Assembly: GCF_002075795.1 (NCBI RefSeq)
Contig: NZ_CP020472.1
Span: forward strand, 4,334,501-4,398,500
Source of the DNA: Shewanella japonica
Lineage (GTDB): Bacteria > Pseudomonadota > Gammaproteobacteria > Enterobacterales > Shewanellaceae
Reading direction: 5' to 3'
DNA: 64,000 bases
Of the stretch, positions 17,528 to 26,466 are shown one piece after another; within the stretch, counting starts at the first letter, position 1, and every line of letters begins with the position of its first letter. The translations under genes and the position numbers were made by a program. The notes under the pieces were generated by a model. That model had not been told where the DNA came from and searched no databases. It saw only the letters and a program-made list of their open reading frames with translations.

Positions 17528-18346
17528 ATGATAGACATTAAACCAATCGATAAGCTGGAAAGTATCAGCCAACTTAAAGCACAGTATTTTGCGCTATCAA
17601 GTGCTCCGCTAGATGGTATGTGGCATTTTGGCTTTGTGCCTATGGCGAGTCACTTTGGGTTTTATGAGCAAGATAACTTAGTCGGCTTTTGCTGTATTAA
17701 TGATGAAAATTATTTACTGCAGTTTTACCTTGCCCCTGAAGCGGAAACTGATGCCAAAGCCCTATTTCGTTTTATTGCGCAGCAACAAAGCCAAGTCATC
17801 AAACAAGTAAAAGGCGCTTATGTGAGTACAGCGGAGCCACACTATTTGTCTCTTTGTATGGATAACTCAACACAATTTGCATTGAACACCTTGATGTATC
17901 AGCAGCTTGTTCCAGTTAACAATAATGTGACTACGCTTACTTTAGCTTTAGCAAAACCAGAGCAATTGCAGCAATTTGTTGAGTTTGCCGCCACCAATAT
18001 CGGCGCACCAGAGCAGTGGGTATCGGGTTATTATGGCAATCTAATTAGCCGTAAAGAGTTATTTGGTTATTGGCAAAATGGTGAATTGTTGGCAACAGGC
18101 GAATGTCGTTTATTCGATGAATATCAGACCGAGTATGCAGACTTAGGCATGATAGTAGCGCAATCTCATCGTGGTAAAGGCTTGGCGACTCAGGTGCTTT
18201 CAAGCTTGATTAACTTAGCCAATGATCGAGGTTTAACTCCTATTTGCTCAACTGAAATTGGCAACATCGGAGCACAAAAGACCATTGAACGAGCAGGCCT
18301 AATGCCACAGAACCGCATTGTTCAAATAGCGTTTGAAGCAAAATAA
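17528..18346 (+). CDS. GNAT-family N-acetyltransferase, two-domain
   Basis: A 272-residue protein. The C-terminal half holds the acetyl-CoA motif (YADLGMIVAQSHRGKGLATQVLSSL, about 205-230) and the usual following segment NIGAQKTIERAGL. The N-terminal half looks like a degenerate GNAT fold (FYEQDNLVGFCCINDENYLLQFYL). Substrate unknown. It is probably monocistronic and followed by an AraC-type regulator gene on the same strand. Confidence 0.85.
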   Translation: MIDIKPIDKLESISQLKAQYFALSSAPLDGMWHFGFVPMASHFGFYEQDNLVGFCCINDENYLLQFYLAPEAETDAKALFRFIAQQQSQVIKQVKGAYVSTAEPHYLSLCMDNSTQFALNTLMYQQLVPVNNNVTTLTLALAKPEQLQQFVEFAATNIGAPEQWVSGYYGNLISRKELFGYWQNGELLATGECRLFDEYQTEYADLGMIVAQSHRGKGLATQVLSSLINLANDRGLTPICSTEIGNIGAQKTIERAGLMPQNRIVQIAFEAK

Positions 18347-18480
18347 TGATTGCTATTGTTAATCAGGTTTAGCGAGTATCACTTTGTGATTGGCACTGTG
18401 ATTCTCGCCTTATTTCTTGTTGTATTAGCCGCGATGTGACATATAGTGATAAGTCATATTTTAACAAGGTTAATCTGGTT

Positions 18481-19326
18481 ATGATCCATTGGTTGCGCTC
18501 GCCTAGTTCCCCTAGCATTGCTAAATATGTGCAATGCTATTGGTTAATTGAAAAACGCCCAGATGTGAATAGCCATAACTATCCAAAGCTTAACCCTGAT
18601 CCTGCTACACATTTAATTATCTCGCCGGCAAATCAAGCCTACCGCTACGATACCAGTTCTGGTAGCGAAGCAGGCAAAGGTAGCCATTGGTTATACCCTC
18701 ATCAAAATACATTCGAACTCGATCATTCACAGCCATTTATCCACCTTGGGGTTAAATTTCATATAGGTGCGCTTTATAGCTTGCCTGAATTTTTCGGTAA
18801 GACACTGCCACTTGATACAGTAGAGCAAGTCCAAGGGACGACATTGCTCACTGAACGTCAGCTCAATGAAGATGCACTGATGACTATGGCGAGAACGGAT
18901 GCTGCCTTATGTTGTCAGCAATTAGATGCGTTATTAATGCCCTGGTTTGAGCAATGCACTGAAGATCAACATAGTAAGATTACCCGTAAAGCATTACATC
19001 ACCTTGATGACAGCATTATATCTTCACTCGGAGAACAACTTCATTGCTCACAGCGTACATTGGAAAGAAGTTTTCAGCGTGTGACAGGACTAACGCTTAA
19101 ACAATGCCAATCGATGAATAAACTTGAAGCTATGTTGGAGTATCTTTATCAACGCTCATCTGCCGAGCTTGATTGGGCTGAAATCGCGCTTAACTTCGGC
19201 TTTAGCGACCAACCTCATTTGATTCGGTATTTAAAAAAACAATTAGGTTTTACCCCTAAAACTTATGGAAAAGAGCGTGGGCTTACCATTGATATTTATG
19301 GTGGCGTGAGTTCTATCTCAAGCTGA
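18481..19326 (+). CDS. AraC-family transcriptional regulator (DUF6597 N-domain)
   Basis: About 281 residues from the ATG at 18481 (MIHWLRSPSSPSIAKYV); a GTG at 18436 would add 15 residues but reads unlike family members. The N-terminal domain (about 1-130) matches DUF6597 with LNPDPATHLIISP. The C-terminal AraC HTH pair covers about 175-265, with SLGEQLHCSQRTLERSFQRVTGL and the second helix ending in PHLIRYLKKQLGFTPKTY. It likely controls neighbouring genes; the effector is unknown. Confidence 0.85.
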   Translation: MIHWLRSPSSPSIAKYVQCYWLIEKRPDVNSHNYPKLNPDPATHLIISPANQAYRYDTSSGSEAGKGSHWLYPHQNTFELDHSQPFIHLGVKFHIGALYSLPEFFGKTLPLDTVEQVQGTTLLTERQLNEDALMTMARTDAALCCQQLDALLMPWFEQCTEDQHSKITRKALHHLDDSIISSLGEQLHCSQRTLERSFQRVTGLTLKQCQSMNKLEAMLEYLYQRSSAELDWAEIALNFGFSDQPHLIRYLKKQLGFTPKTYGKERGLTIDIYGGVSSISS

Positions 19327-19496
19327 TATTGTCGGAAATATTCAATCATTCATCGCAGGCAACTTTTATAGTGTGGCTAACATGCTTAAAGTATCAATTA
19401 TCACTGACTTGTAGATACAGCAACTCACGACACACTGACGTTATAAAGACGTCAATGACACTAAACTTAGCAATAGCATTAAGGGCTGAAACACAA

Positions 19497-19925
19497 ATGA
19501 TAAGAGTAATGCGAGAACAGGATCTAGATAGTGCCGTCGCTATCTGGCTGACAGCATCAATCAAAGCACATAGCTTTGTAGCGGAAGAATTTTGGCAATC
19601 GCAACAGCAAAATATGCGTGATGTATATCTTCCTCATAGCGAGTCTTGGGTTTATGAAGACAATGGCCACATCCTCGGTTTTATTTCATATTACGAGGGC
19701 AGTATTCCAGCCATTTTTGTGGATCCTCAATCACAATCTAACGGGATCGGAACCCAGCTGTTAGATACGGTAAAAAACCAATATGAACAGTTAACATTAA
19801 CCGTTTACGCTGAAAACGAAAAAACACACCAATTCTATCTTCGCCATGGCTTTAGTGATGTGGGCAAGTGTATTTGCGAACACACAGGGCAAAAGCAGCT
19901 TGAGATGCGCTGGATACGCGCCTAG
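19497..19925 (+). CDS. GNAT-family N-acetyltransferase (YjaB-like)
   Basis: A 142-residue acetyltransferase starting MIRVMREQDLDSAVAIWLTA. The ATG at 19497 is chosen because homologues start there; an upstream in-frame extension to 19329 lacks similarity and begins only 3 bp after the regulator gene. Motif A is FVDPQSQSNGIGTQLLDTV (about 73-91), then VYAENEKTHQFYLRHGF. It resembles E. coli YjaB throughout. It lies 170 bp after the AraC regulator. Confidence 0.82.
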   Translation: MIRVMREQDLDSAVAIWLTASIKAHSFVAEEFWQSQQQNMRDVYLPHSESWVYEDNGHILGFISYYEGSIPAIFVDPQSQSNGIGTQLLDTVKNQYEQLTLTVYAENEKTHQFYLRHGFSDVGKCICEHTGQKQLEMRWIRA

Positions 19926-19930
19926 TTATA

Positions 19931-20035
19931 AGTCGTTATGACTAACTATCTATGATTAAGTATCTATGATTAAGTCGCTTTGATTAAGTATCTATGATTA
20001 AGTCGCTTTGATTAAGTAGCTATGATTAAGTCGCT
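19931..20035. repeat. 14-bp tandem repeat, 7.5 copies
   Basis: Seven full units and a half unit of 14 bp starting at 19931, 19945, 19959, 19973, 19987, 20001, 20015 and 20029. Two versions alternate: AGTATCTATGATTA and AGTCGCTTTGATTA. It lies between the convergent ends of a GNAT gene and a glycosyltransferase gene. There are no unique spacers, so it is not a CRISPR. Likely a slippage-grown minisatellite. Confidence 0.9.
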
Positions 20036-20128
20036 CGAAATCTTTGGGGTCATGTGGTTCTATCACGTGAGGGTAGAACGCTTGTTTAACGCTTTAATTT
20101 CCCTCCAGAAATACATCAAAGCGAACAT

Positions 20129-21232
20129 TTAATGACGCTTATCTTCCAGCAACTGCTTAAACAAGTTTTTCCATGCTTGCTGTAGCTCAAACCATTGTTG
20201 CTGTTTCCAATGATTGATATAGCCAATATTGGGGACAGGTGGATGTATTGAAGCCGTTTGAGACAGAAATTGATTAATTGCATCGGCAATAGAGTCAGCA
20301 CTAACAGGCTCAGAAATAGGATGAATAACAGGAAGGTTTTCCCCTTGATTAACATCGCATGCAGCATGCTGACTAACTTGATCGCCTAAGCCATCAACTT
20401 GGCTTGAGATAATTGTTTTATTCATTGCCAATGACTCAATAAATATTAGCCCAAAGGGCTCCCAGCGAGATGGGATAACCACAGCATCAACTTGATTTAA
20501 AAACTCAGGGACACGTTCAACTTTCCCCACAAACTCAACATTCGCAACGCCACCAGCTAATTGCTCTAGCTCATCGCCCAAGGGGCCTTCACCCGCTATT
20601 TTGAGTAAACAAGGTTGATTAATCAGCGACATCGCCTTTATCAATAAATCAAAGCCCTTTTGATAATGAAAACGCCCATAAGCGGCTATAACAGGCACTT
20701 TTATGTCAGCGGATGTTTTATTAACATTGCTTCGTTCAGCGTCGATTGCGGCGTTATTTAGGTCGTTAAGTTTAGGAATAAACCCACTTAAATCACGTCC
20801 TTGGCCTAATAAATTGATCTTATTTTTTGGCACTAAATCATGGTTAAGCATCCACAACTGCTGTGAAGGCGCAATGGCAATTACCCTGTCCACTAGCCAA
20901 TAATTGAGTTTAAGCATCCAGTAAAAACGTTTAGGAGACTGAATTTGCGAGCGCACAAAGCTTGCGCCGTAGTGATGCTCTTGCAAGACGAATTTTGCCT
21001 TGGGGTGCCGTAATGTAAATATGAAAATATTGAACAGATTTCGCCAATTTGAAGCACCGTGTAAACAAATGATATCCGCCGTTGAATTCAAAGAAACCGG
21101 CTTTGAAAAATCCACATATTTGATGTCGAATTCAAAGTCGTGTTGCAATGTTGAGCCACATAAGCTTTGAAGCGCAAAATTAACGCCGCCCATGTTTGGA
21201 TCGTCAACACAATGCAATACTTTTGATTTCAC
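20129..21232 (-). CDS. Glycosyltransferase family 4
   Basis: A retaining GT-B glycosyltransferase of about 367 residues. The start is taken as GTG 21232 (MKSKVLHCVDDPNMGG), which has a GAGGTGA site just upstream; GTG 21238 is the alternative. The Rossmann acceptor domain begins at the N-terminus with a GGVNFAL loop. The donor domain has AAYGRFHYQKGFDLLIKAM (about 186-204) and the EX7E-type motif EPFGLIFIE (about 261-269). It probably adds a sugar to a surface polysaccharide or lipid, but it stands alone rather than in a polysaccharide cluster. Confidence 0.88.
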   Translation of the reverse strand: MKSKVLHCVDDPNMGGVNFALQSLCGSTLQHDFEFDIKYVDFSKPVSLNSTADIICLHGASNWRNLFNIFIFTLRHPKAKFVLQEHHYGASFVRSQIQSPKRFYWMLKLNYWLVDRVIAIAPSQQLWMLNHDLVPKNKINLLGQGRDLSGFIPKLNDLNNAAIDAERSNVNKTSADIKVPVIAAYGRFHYQKGFDLLIKAMSLINQPCLLKIAGEGPLGDELEQLAGGVANVEFVGKVERVPEFLNQVDAVVIPSRWEPFGLIFIESLAMNKTIISSQVDGLGDQVSQHAACDVNQGENLPVIHPISEPVSADSIADAINQFLSQTASIHPPVPNIGYINHWKQQQWFELQQAWKNLFKQLLEDKRH

Positions 21233-21486
21233 TCTCACCTCTTATCTACAAGGGCATGCCATAACACGTTTATTCACTGACACTCTATTCATCTCGGTTA
21301 TCACGACTTAACCTAATGCACTCATCATAAACATAACCTTATCTTATTGATTTCGCAAAATTTGAATGACTCATTAATCAGTTAGTCAGTCACGATTTTA
21401 GTCGGTTTTAGCCACTTATTCGGCTATGTTGCCGCTATTTAAGCAGCGATTTGAGCAGTAATTATACCCGCCACGGTATTTGCTAA

Positions 21487-21515
21487 ATAAAAAAGGCTAG
21501 CACTGCTGCTAGCCT
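21487..21515 (-). terminator. Intrinsic terminator of the NfeD/SPFH operon
   Basis: Stem GGCTAGCA (21494-21501) with TGCTAGCC (21506-21513); read on the minus strand it is followed by a run of seven T. It lies 22 bp after the last SPFH gene. Confidence 0.88.
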
Positions 21516-21536
21516 CTCCCTTAACGAATCAAACAA

Positions 21537-22481
21537 CTATTTTTTAGCCTTAAATTCGTCTTCAAGACCCATGGTCGTCATCCATTGCTCGAAATTAATC
21601 AAGTTAGCCGGTAATACCACTCGGTTATCGGCATCACTTAAGCCTTCAAGTTGCTTGAAGTATTGCTCACCTAATTGCAAACGCAGTGCGCTGTGTCCGC
21701 CAGGTTTTGAAATAACGACAGCCAGACGCTCAATCGATTCAGCGGTCGCTTTAGCAAGGGTTAAAATCTCTTCAGCCTTACCTTCAGCTTCGTTAATACG
21801 GCGTTGCATCTCACCCTCTGACAAGTTAATGGTTTCAGCCATAAAACCTTCAGAGCGATTAATCTTACTTTGTTTATCACCTTCACTTTTTGCCAATAAA
21901 GCACGACGCTCACGCTCAGCATTCACTTGCATTTCCATGGCATTTTTAACTGTTTCTGGCGGGGTGATGTTTTTAATTTCATAACGATGAACTCGAATAC
22001 CCCAAATCGCTCCAGCTTCATCAAGCACTTCAACCACTTTGGCCGATATAATATCGCGCTCTTCGAAAGTACGGTCTAAATCCAGCGTACCAATAACGGA
22101 GCGTGTGGTTGTTTGTGCCAATTGAATTGCTGCATAACGATAATCAGTAATCCCGTAACTCGCTTTAACGGGGTCCACCACTGAGATATAGATTACCCCG
22201 TCCACTTCAACATTAACCTCATCACTTGAGAAACATTCTTGTGGAGGAACATCAATGGTTTCTTCTTTCAAATCGTGGATATAAGCCACTTTATCAATAA
22301 AAGGCACTAAGGCATGAAAACCTGCATCTAGTGTATTGTGATATTTTCCTAAGCGCTCAACAATGTAAGCAGACTTAGTAGGCACTAATCGAATTGACTG
22401 AAATAACTTCAATACAAATATTAAAAAGATTGCGCCCCAAATGATCATCACGATGAAATCTGTATCAACTCCGTTTAACAT
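21537..22481 (-). CDS. SPFH/Band 7 (stomatin-like) membrane protein, second copy
   Basis: A 314-residue protein with one N-terminal membrane helix (about 8-28) followed by a stomatin/prohibitin domain (LVPTKSAYIVERLGKYHNTLDAGFHALVPFIDKVAYIHDLKEE) and a charged coiled-coil tail with AKSEGDKQSKINRSEGF. Such proteins form ring-like membrane microdomain assemblies, often with NfeD. Its start overlaps the stop of the upstream paralogue by one base (TAATG), so the pair is coupled. The two copies are clearly homologous but not close to identical, indicating an old duplication. Confidence 0.9.
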   Translation of the reverse strand: MLNGVDTDFIVMIIWGAIFLIFVLKLFQSIRLVPTKSAYIVERLGKYHNTLDAGFHALVPFIDKVAYIHDLKEETIDVPPQECFSSDEVNVEVDGVIYISVVDPVKASYGITDYRYAAIQLAQTTTRSVIGTLDLDRTFEERDIISAKVVEVLDEAGAIWGIRVHRYEIKNITPPETVKNAMEMQVNAERERRALLAKSEGDKQSKINRSEGFMAETINLSEGEMQRRINEAEGKAEEILTLAKATAESIERLAVVISKPGGHSALRLQLGEQYFKQLEGLSDADNRVVLPANLINFEQWMTTMGLEDEFKAKK

Positions 22482-23416
22482 TATCGTGCTCCTTTTGTGG
22501 CTGTTGATGGTTTAGCTACGGCGTGGGTCACTTGCTCCATACCTTCAAAAAAGCCTTCTAATTTAGCCATTTCAGCAGGTACTACCGACACTTGAGACTC
22601 AGACAAAATGTTACCCACTTGGCTAATAAACTGCTCTTTTAGCATCATGTTCATCGCATCATTACCGCCTTCGTTAGCCAGTGCAGTACAAATCATATCC
22701 ATGCCTTCTGATTTGGCTTTAGCAATGATGGTAATTTCTTGCCCTGAACCAATTGCTTCGTTGATCCGTTTTTGTTTTTGACCTTCTGACAAGTTAATCG
22801 CCTCTTGGCGTTCACCTTCTGACATGTTGATCATGGCCGCTTTTTCGGCGTTCGCTAGGGTGATCTCAGCACGTTTACGACGCTCTGCTTCCATTTGCTT
22901 TTCAAGCGTATGAATCACATGAATAGAAGGAGTGATGTTTTTGATCTCATAACGCAGCACTTTGATCCCCCAAGGATCGGATGCTTTATCAATCTCACGT
23001 ACAATCGATTCATTCAAACTGTCACGTTCTGAGAACGTTTGCGATAGGGTTAATTTACCAATCTCTGAACGCATGGTGGTTTGTGCAAGGTTAACTGCAG
23101 CGCGGCGATAATCTTCAATACCGTAACTGGCTAACTTACCGTCCATGACTTTTAGGTACACTAAGCCATCAACTTCTAATTGAGTATTATCTTTTGAAAT
23201 ACAGCTTTGCGGTGGGACATCGAGTACTTCTTCACGGGTATCGTGGCGGTAAGCAACTCGGTCAACAAAAGGCACTAAAAAATGAAATCCCGGTTGTAAT
23301 ACGGTTCTAAATTTACCTAAACGCTCAATCACATTGACCTCACGCATCGGTACAATCAACATAAGTTTATACAAGATAAAAACGATGAATAAAAATGCTA
23401 TGGTTAGTTCAAACAT
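22481..23416 (-). CDS. SPFH/Band 7 (stomatin-like) membrane protein, first copy
   Basis: A 311-residue paralogue of the following gene. An N-terminal helix (about 2-20) precedes the Band 7 domain (VPMREVNVIERLGKFRTVLQPGFHFLVPFVDRVAYRHDTREE) and a coiled-coil region with MSEGERQEAINLSEGQKQKR. It lies 128 bp after an NfeD gene. Together they form the common NfeD-SPFH module thought to organise membrane domains; the two SPFH subunits may assemble together. Confidence 0.9.
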   Translation of the reverse strand: MFELTIAFLFIVFILYKLMLIVPMREVNVIERLGKFRTVLQPGFHFLVPFVDRVAYRHDTREEVLDVPPQSCISKDNTQLEVDGLVYLKVMDGKLASYGIEDYRRAAVNLAQTTMRSEIGKLTLSQTFSERDSLNESIVREIDKASDPWGIKVLRYEIKNITPSIHVIHTLEKQMEAERRKRAEITLANAEKAAMINMSEGERQEAINLSEGQKQKRINEAIGSGQEITIIAKAKSEGMDMICTALANEGGNDAMNMMLKEQFISQVGNILSESQVSVVPAEMAKLEGFFEGMEQVTHAVAKPSTATKGAR

Positions 23417-23544
23417 ACTTCCCCTTCCTTTTGAAAATAATATTCAAGCCAATAATGAGCATGGCTTTAATATGACTTTATCCGTGATTTTTTATTAATT
23501 TGGCTTACGGTTTTGCGCTTTTGAAATGCACATATAGCGCCTCG

Positions 23545-24015
23545 TTAAGGCGACACTTCAGTTTCGATATATGGCTCAACAATTAACGCGATGTTTTCAC
23601 GGCAAATAATACGCACTTTGCTACCTGACTTAATCTCACTACCGTCGCCTAATGCTGGCCATTCAGTGCCTGAATAAGTCACCCGACCTTCTCGTTCACC
23701 AGGACCAATATCAGCCTTTACCGTGACAATTTGATTATATAAATCCATTTCTTCGTCGGTATTATCCACGTGAGCATCCCCTCCAATCATTCGTTGAGTG
23801 ACATGACGAAAACTCAGAAGTAATACAATTGAAGTGATAAACCACAGGGTAAAACTTTGTGTAGCGCCATCAACAACACCTGTAAATAGTGCAGCCGCAA
23901 CGATGACACAGGCTGTGCCGAGTAAGATAACGATGCCCCCGGGAACAATAATTTCCGCGAACATTAAGATGAGACCAACAATTAACCAAATGCTGGTTGG
24001 ATTTGAAAACTCCAT
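23545..24015 (-). CDS. NfeD-family membrane protein (short form)
   Basis: About 156 residues from ATG 24015 (MEFSNPTSIWLIVGL), preceded by an AGGGGGG site; a GTG at 24033 is a weaker alternative. Three to four membrane helices fill residues 9-80 (LMFAEIIVPGGIVILLGTACVIVAAALF). The C-terminal OB-fold domain (about 100-150) has the motif GRVTYSGTEWPAL. NfeD proteins partner with stomatin-like proteins, and two such genes follow on the same strand. Confidence 0.88.
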   Translation of the reverse strand: MEFSNPTSIWLIVGLILMFAEIIVPGGIVILLGTACVIVAAALFTGVVDGATQSFTLWFITSIVLLLSFRHVTQRMIGGDAHVDNTDEEMDLYNQIVTVKADIGPGEREGRVTYSGTEWPALGDGSEIKSGSKVRIICRENIALIVEPYIETEVSP

Positions 24016-24181
24016 ATACCCCCCTGTAAACACGTTATCATAGAATCCTTTAAGCTATTAAACCCTGATCCAACCCAGATTTTAGGCAGGGAGTTTATAG
24101 TCTTGATAACCATTGGAATGCTAAAAGCACTTTGACAATATCTGTACTGTTCACACCGATTAAGATAAGGGTTAACAACAC

Positions 24182-24194
24182 GACATATTATGTC
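24182..24194. promoter_or_regulatory. Perfect 13-bp palindrome GACATATTATGTC
   Basis: It lies 167 bp upstream of the NfeD start within the 336-bp gap to udp. It could be an operator, but no regulator is known for it. The rest of the gap holds only the udp terminator. Confidence 0.25.
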
Positions 24195-24290
24195 AACAAT
24201 ACAGTAAAATGACTAAATTGCAATCATATTCCACACGGGGACACGTTCGTTTACATTAAAAACACTGCGCAATTTACCAAATACAACCAA

Positions 24291-24314
24291 TAAAAAAGGT
24301 GCCTAAGCACCTTT
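24291..24314 (-). terminator. Intrinsic terminator of udp
   Basis: An 8-bp stem (24295-24302 with 24307-24314) with a 4-base loop; on the minus strand it is followed by a T-run. It sits about 38 bp past the udp stop. Confidence 0.85.
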
Positions 24315-24351
24315 ATATTCAAACAGTTAAGTTAATTTATAAACTTAACGA

Positions 24352-25110
24352 TTACGCCATGAGTTTTCGAGCAGCATCAACTACGATAGTAATTGCACTG
24401 ACTTCGGTTTTCTTCATCATCGCTTCGTCAGGGATCTCTTGTTGAGTACGATTCACAATCACACCAGCAACGCAGGCTGCGCGCCAACCTTGTGAAGCAC
24501 ACATAGTAAATAGCGTCGCTGATTCCATTTCGTAGTTTAATACGCCCATCGCTTGCCACTCTTTCATTGAGCCAACAAAACGACTAGTCACTCGGCCTGA
24601 AACGGTATCGTAACGCTCTTGACCTGGGTAGAAGGTATCGGATGACGCTGTAATACCAACATGAGGCTCTAAGCCATAATCACGACAAGCGGCAACCATT
24701 GCTGTTGTACAGTTGAAGTCTGCAGCTGCTGGGAATTCAAGCGGAGCGAAATGTAAGCTCGCGCCATCTAAACGTACCGATGCCTGAGTCACAATCACAT
24801 CACCAACATTAACTTGAGGCTGAATCGCACCAGTGGTACCGACACGCAAGAATGTGGTCACACCAAGTTGTGCTAACTCTTCAACCGCAATTGAAGTCGA
24901 AGGACCACCAATACCAGTTGAACAAACCACCACAGCTTTACCATCGATATAAGCAAGATAACTGGTATATTCACGGTGACTGGCTAGAAACGTTGCGTTG
25001 TCCATTAATTCAGCAATTCGCTTAACACGCTCTGGATCGCCCGGAACAATTGCCGTTGTTGCGCCATCAAGCATTTGCTTGGTTAAACCTAAGTGAAATA
25101 CGTCGGCCAT
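24352..25110 (-). CDS. udp: Uridine phosphorylase
   Basis: Cytoplasmic pyrimidine salvage enzyme that cleaves uridine with phosphate to uracil and ribose-1-phosphate. The 252-residue product aligns end to end with E. coli Udp, including VFHLGLTK, the phosphate-site VPGDPERV, STGIGGPSTSIAVEELAQLG, TTGAIQP and GVIVNRTQQEIPDEAMMK. The start ATG 25110 has an AGGGG site 11 bp upstream; the upstream in-frame ATG at 25128 has none. An imperfect CRP-like site (TGTGATCGAGTTAAC on the minus strand, about 25185-25199) lies about 80 bp upstream, in keeping with CRP control known for E. coli udp, though this site is weak. Confidence 0.97.
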   Translation of the reverse strand: MADVFHLGLTKQMLDGATTAIVPGDPERVKRIAELMDNATFLASHREYTSYLAYIDGKAVVVCSTGIGGPSTSIAVEELAQLGVTTFLRVGTTGAIQPQVNVGDVIVTQASVRLDGASLHFAPLEFPAAADFNCTTAMVAACRDYGLEPHVGITASSDTFYPGQERYDTVSGRVTSRFVGSMKEWQAMGVLNYEMESATLFTMCASQGWRAACVAGVIVNRTQQEIPDEAMMKKTEVSAITIVVDAARKLMA

Positions 25111-25416
25111 GTTGAAAACCCCTTTCATTATTGAATATAAAATCCTAATTATGTCGACTTTACCCCACTATTAACTCAGTTAGGGTTAACTCGATCACAT
25201 AAATCTTGATACTTATAAAACGCTTGTTGTGACAAATTTACAAATGCCAATACCAATCTCTAATTTAGCGCACCATAAACTACCTGAAACTCAATAGTCA
25301 ATTTTAGTTTATATTCAGTAATAACAAGCATTTTAATAATAATTGATCTTGGTCACGATACTGGCTTAAAAGTCGGCGTAATTTGGTATTAACAATAGAA
25401 AAAAAGGAGCCCTTCT

Positions 25417-25626
25417 ATGTTTCCAGAGTACCGTGATTTAATCAGTAAATTAAAAACCACCAATGCCCATTTCTCAAAGATTTTCGATGAGCATAATCAG
25501 CTAGATGAACAAATTAAACAGTACGAACAGCACTACAGTAGCGATACCACTCCCGAGCTTAAAATTCTCAAATCCAAGAAATTGCATTTAAAAGAAGAAA
25601 TTTTCTCAATGCTGAAAAAGCATTAA
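25417..25626 (+). CDS. YdcH family protein (DUF465)
   Basis: A 69-residue, highly charged, helical protein that matches the YdcH/DUF465 family: MFPEYRDLISKLKTTNAHF, then FDEHNQLDEQI and KILKSKKLHLKEEIFSML. It is a small coiled-coil protein of unknown role. A strong AAAGGAG-like site lies 8 bp before the ATG. It has its own short transcription unit ending at the terminator at 25660. Confidence 0.9.
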   Translation: MFPEYRDLISKLKTTNAHFSKIFDEHNQLDEQIKQYEQHYSSDTTPELKILKSKKLHLKEEIFSMLKKH

Positions 25627-25655
25627 CGCTGACACTTTTATCAATTTTCAGCCAA

Positions 25656-25685
25656 TAAAAAAGGACGCATATGCGTCCTTTAATA
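25656..25685. terminator. Bidirectional intrinsic terminator
   Basis: The palindrome AAAGGACGCAT/ATGCGTCCTTT (25660-25681) with A-run and T-run flanks separates the ydcH-like gene from the convergent exported-protein gene. Confidence 0.85.
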
Positions 25686-25721
25686 TTGTCAGGCATCAGT
25701 GAGATGCCATCGAGTTTGTCA

Positions 25722-26183
25722 TTACTGAGAAATAGCTTCAGTAATAGCTTCACTTGAATCAAAGTGCTCAATGCTAACGACATTGAATTTATCTAATTTG
25801 ATGACTGACGCCATGTCTTTTTCTGATGGGAAAGTTGCTGTGACATCACCTTCACGATCTAACCCCATTGAAAAGGGTAAGTCTTTCATTTTTGGGATAG
25901 CGACAAATCTAGCAATAAGAGAAGGCATACCGCTGATATCAGCAATATAAACTAAGTTCTCTGGTTGTTTTTCAGCTGGCAATGATTCAAGCGATGCTTG
26001 AATAAGCTCGCCACCTTTCATGCCTCGGCTAAATAATACCCATTGAGTTTGTTCATTTACCACTAAAGGCTGCTCAAACTGATCTTCTAAAGTCACTGGT
26101 TCAATTTTATCATTCACAACAAACACCTCAGCTTGTGCTGTCGTCATAAACAATAAACTTGCTACAAATAAAATGGCTTTCAT
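25722..26183 (-). CDS. Hypothetical periplasmic protein, 153 aa
   Basis: A signal peptide (MKAILFVASLLFMTTAQA) is followed by a soluble domain without Cys. The pattern EQPLVVNEQTQWVLFSRGMKGGELIQASLES and a central strand-rich section could fit a thioredoxin-like fold lacking the redox Cys pair, but this is only an impression. Similar proteins of unknown function are, as I recall, widespread in Shewanella. It is convergent with the ydcH-like gene. Confidence 0.7.
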   Translation of the reverse strand: MKAILFVASLLFMTTAQAEVFVVNDKIEPVTLEDQFEQPLVVNEQTQWVLFSRGMKGGELIQASLESLPAEKQPENLVYIADISGMPSLIARFVAIPKMKDLPFSMGLDREGDVTATFPSEKDMASVIKLDKFNVVSIEHFDSSEAITEAISQ

Positions 26184-26466
26184 CTTGTTATTCCTGAAGT
26201 AGAGTACAAACCTTACCGTGAGGCAAAGTGATAAATGTAATTGCGCACTAAACTATACCTTCAATGTGATTTAACACCGATGAAATTGCATTGGAACCTT
26301 GAGGTATCTCACGGAATGGCATCATTGTTATGTATGAAATATGACTATTGCAATCAACTCACCTTTAAATGATTAAAAGTGTTAATAAACTCGACAAATT
26401 AGTGCTTTTTCGCAACACTATATTCAATGCATTCATGTTCCATCATTCACAGTAAAGAACACTATT

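Noticed and set aside
19931..20035. Possible CRISPR array
   Set aside because: Units are 14 bp and directly abutting with no unique spacers, and no cas genes are present.
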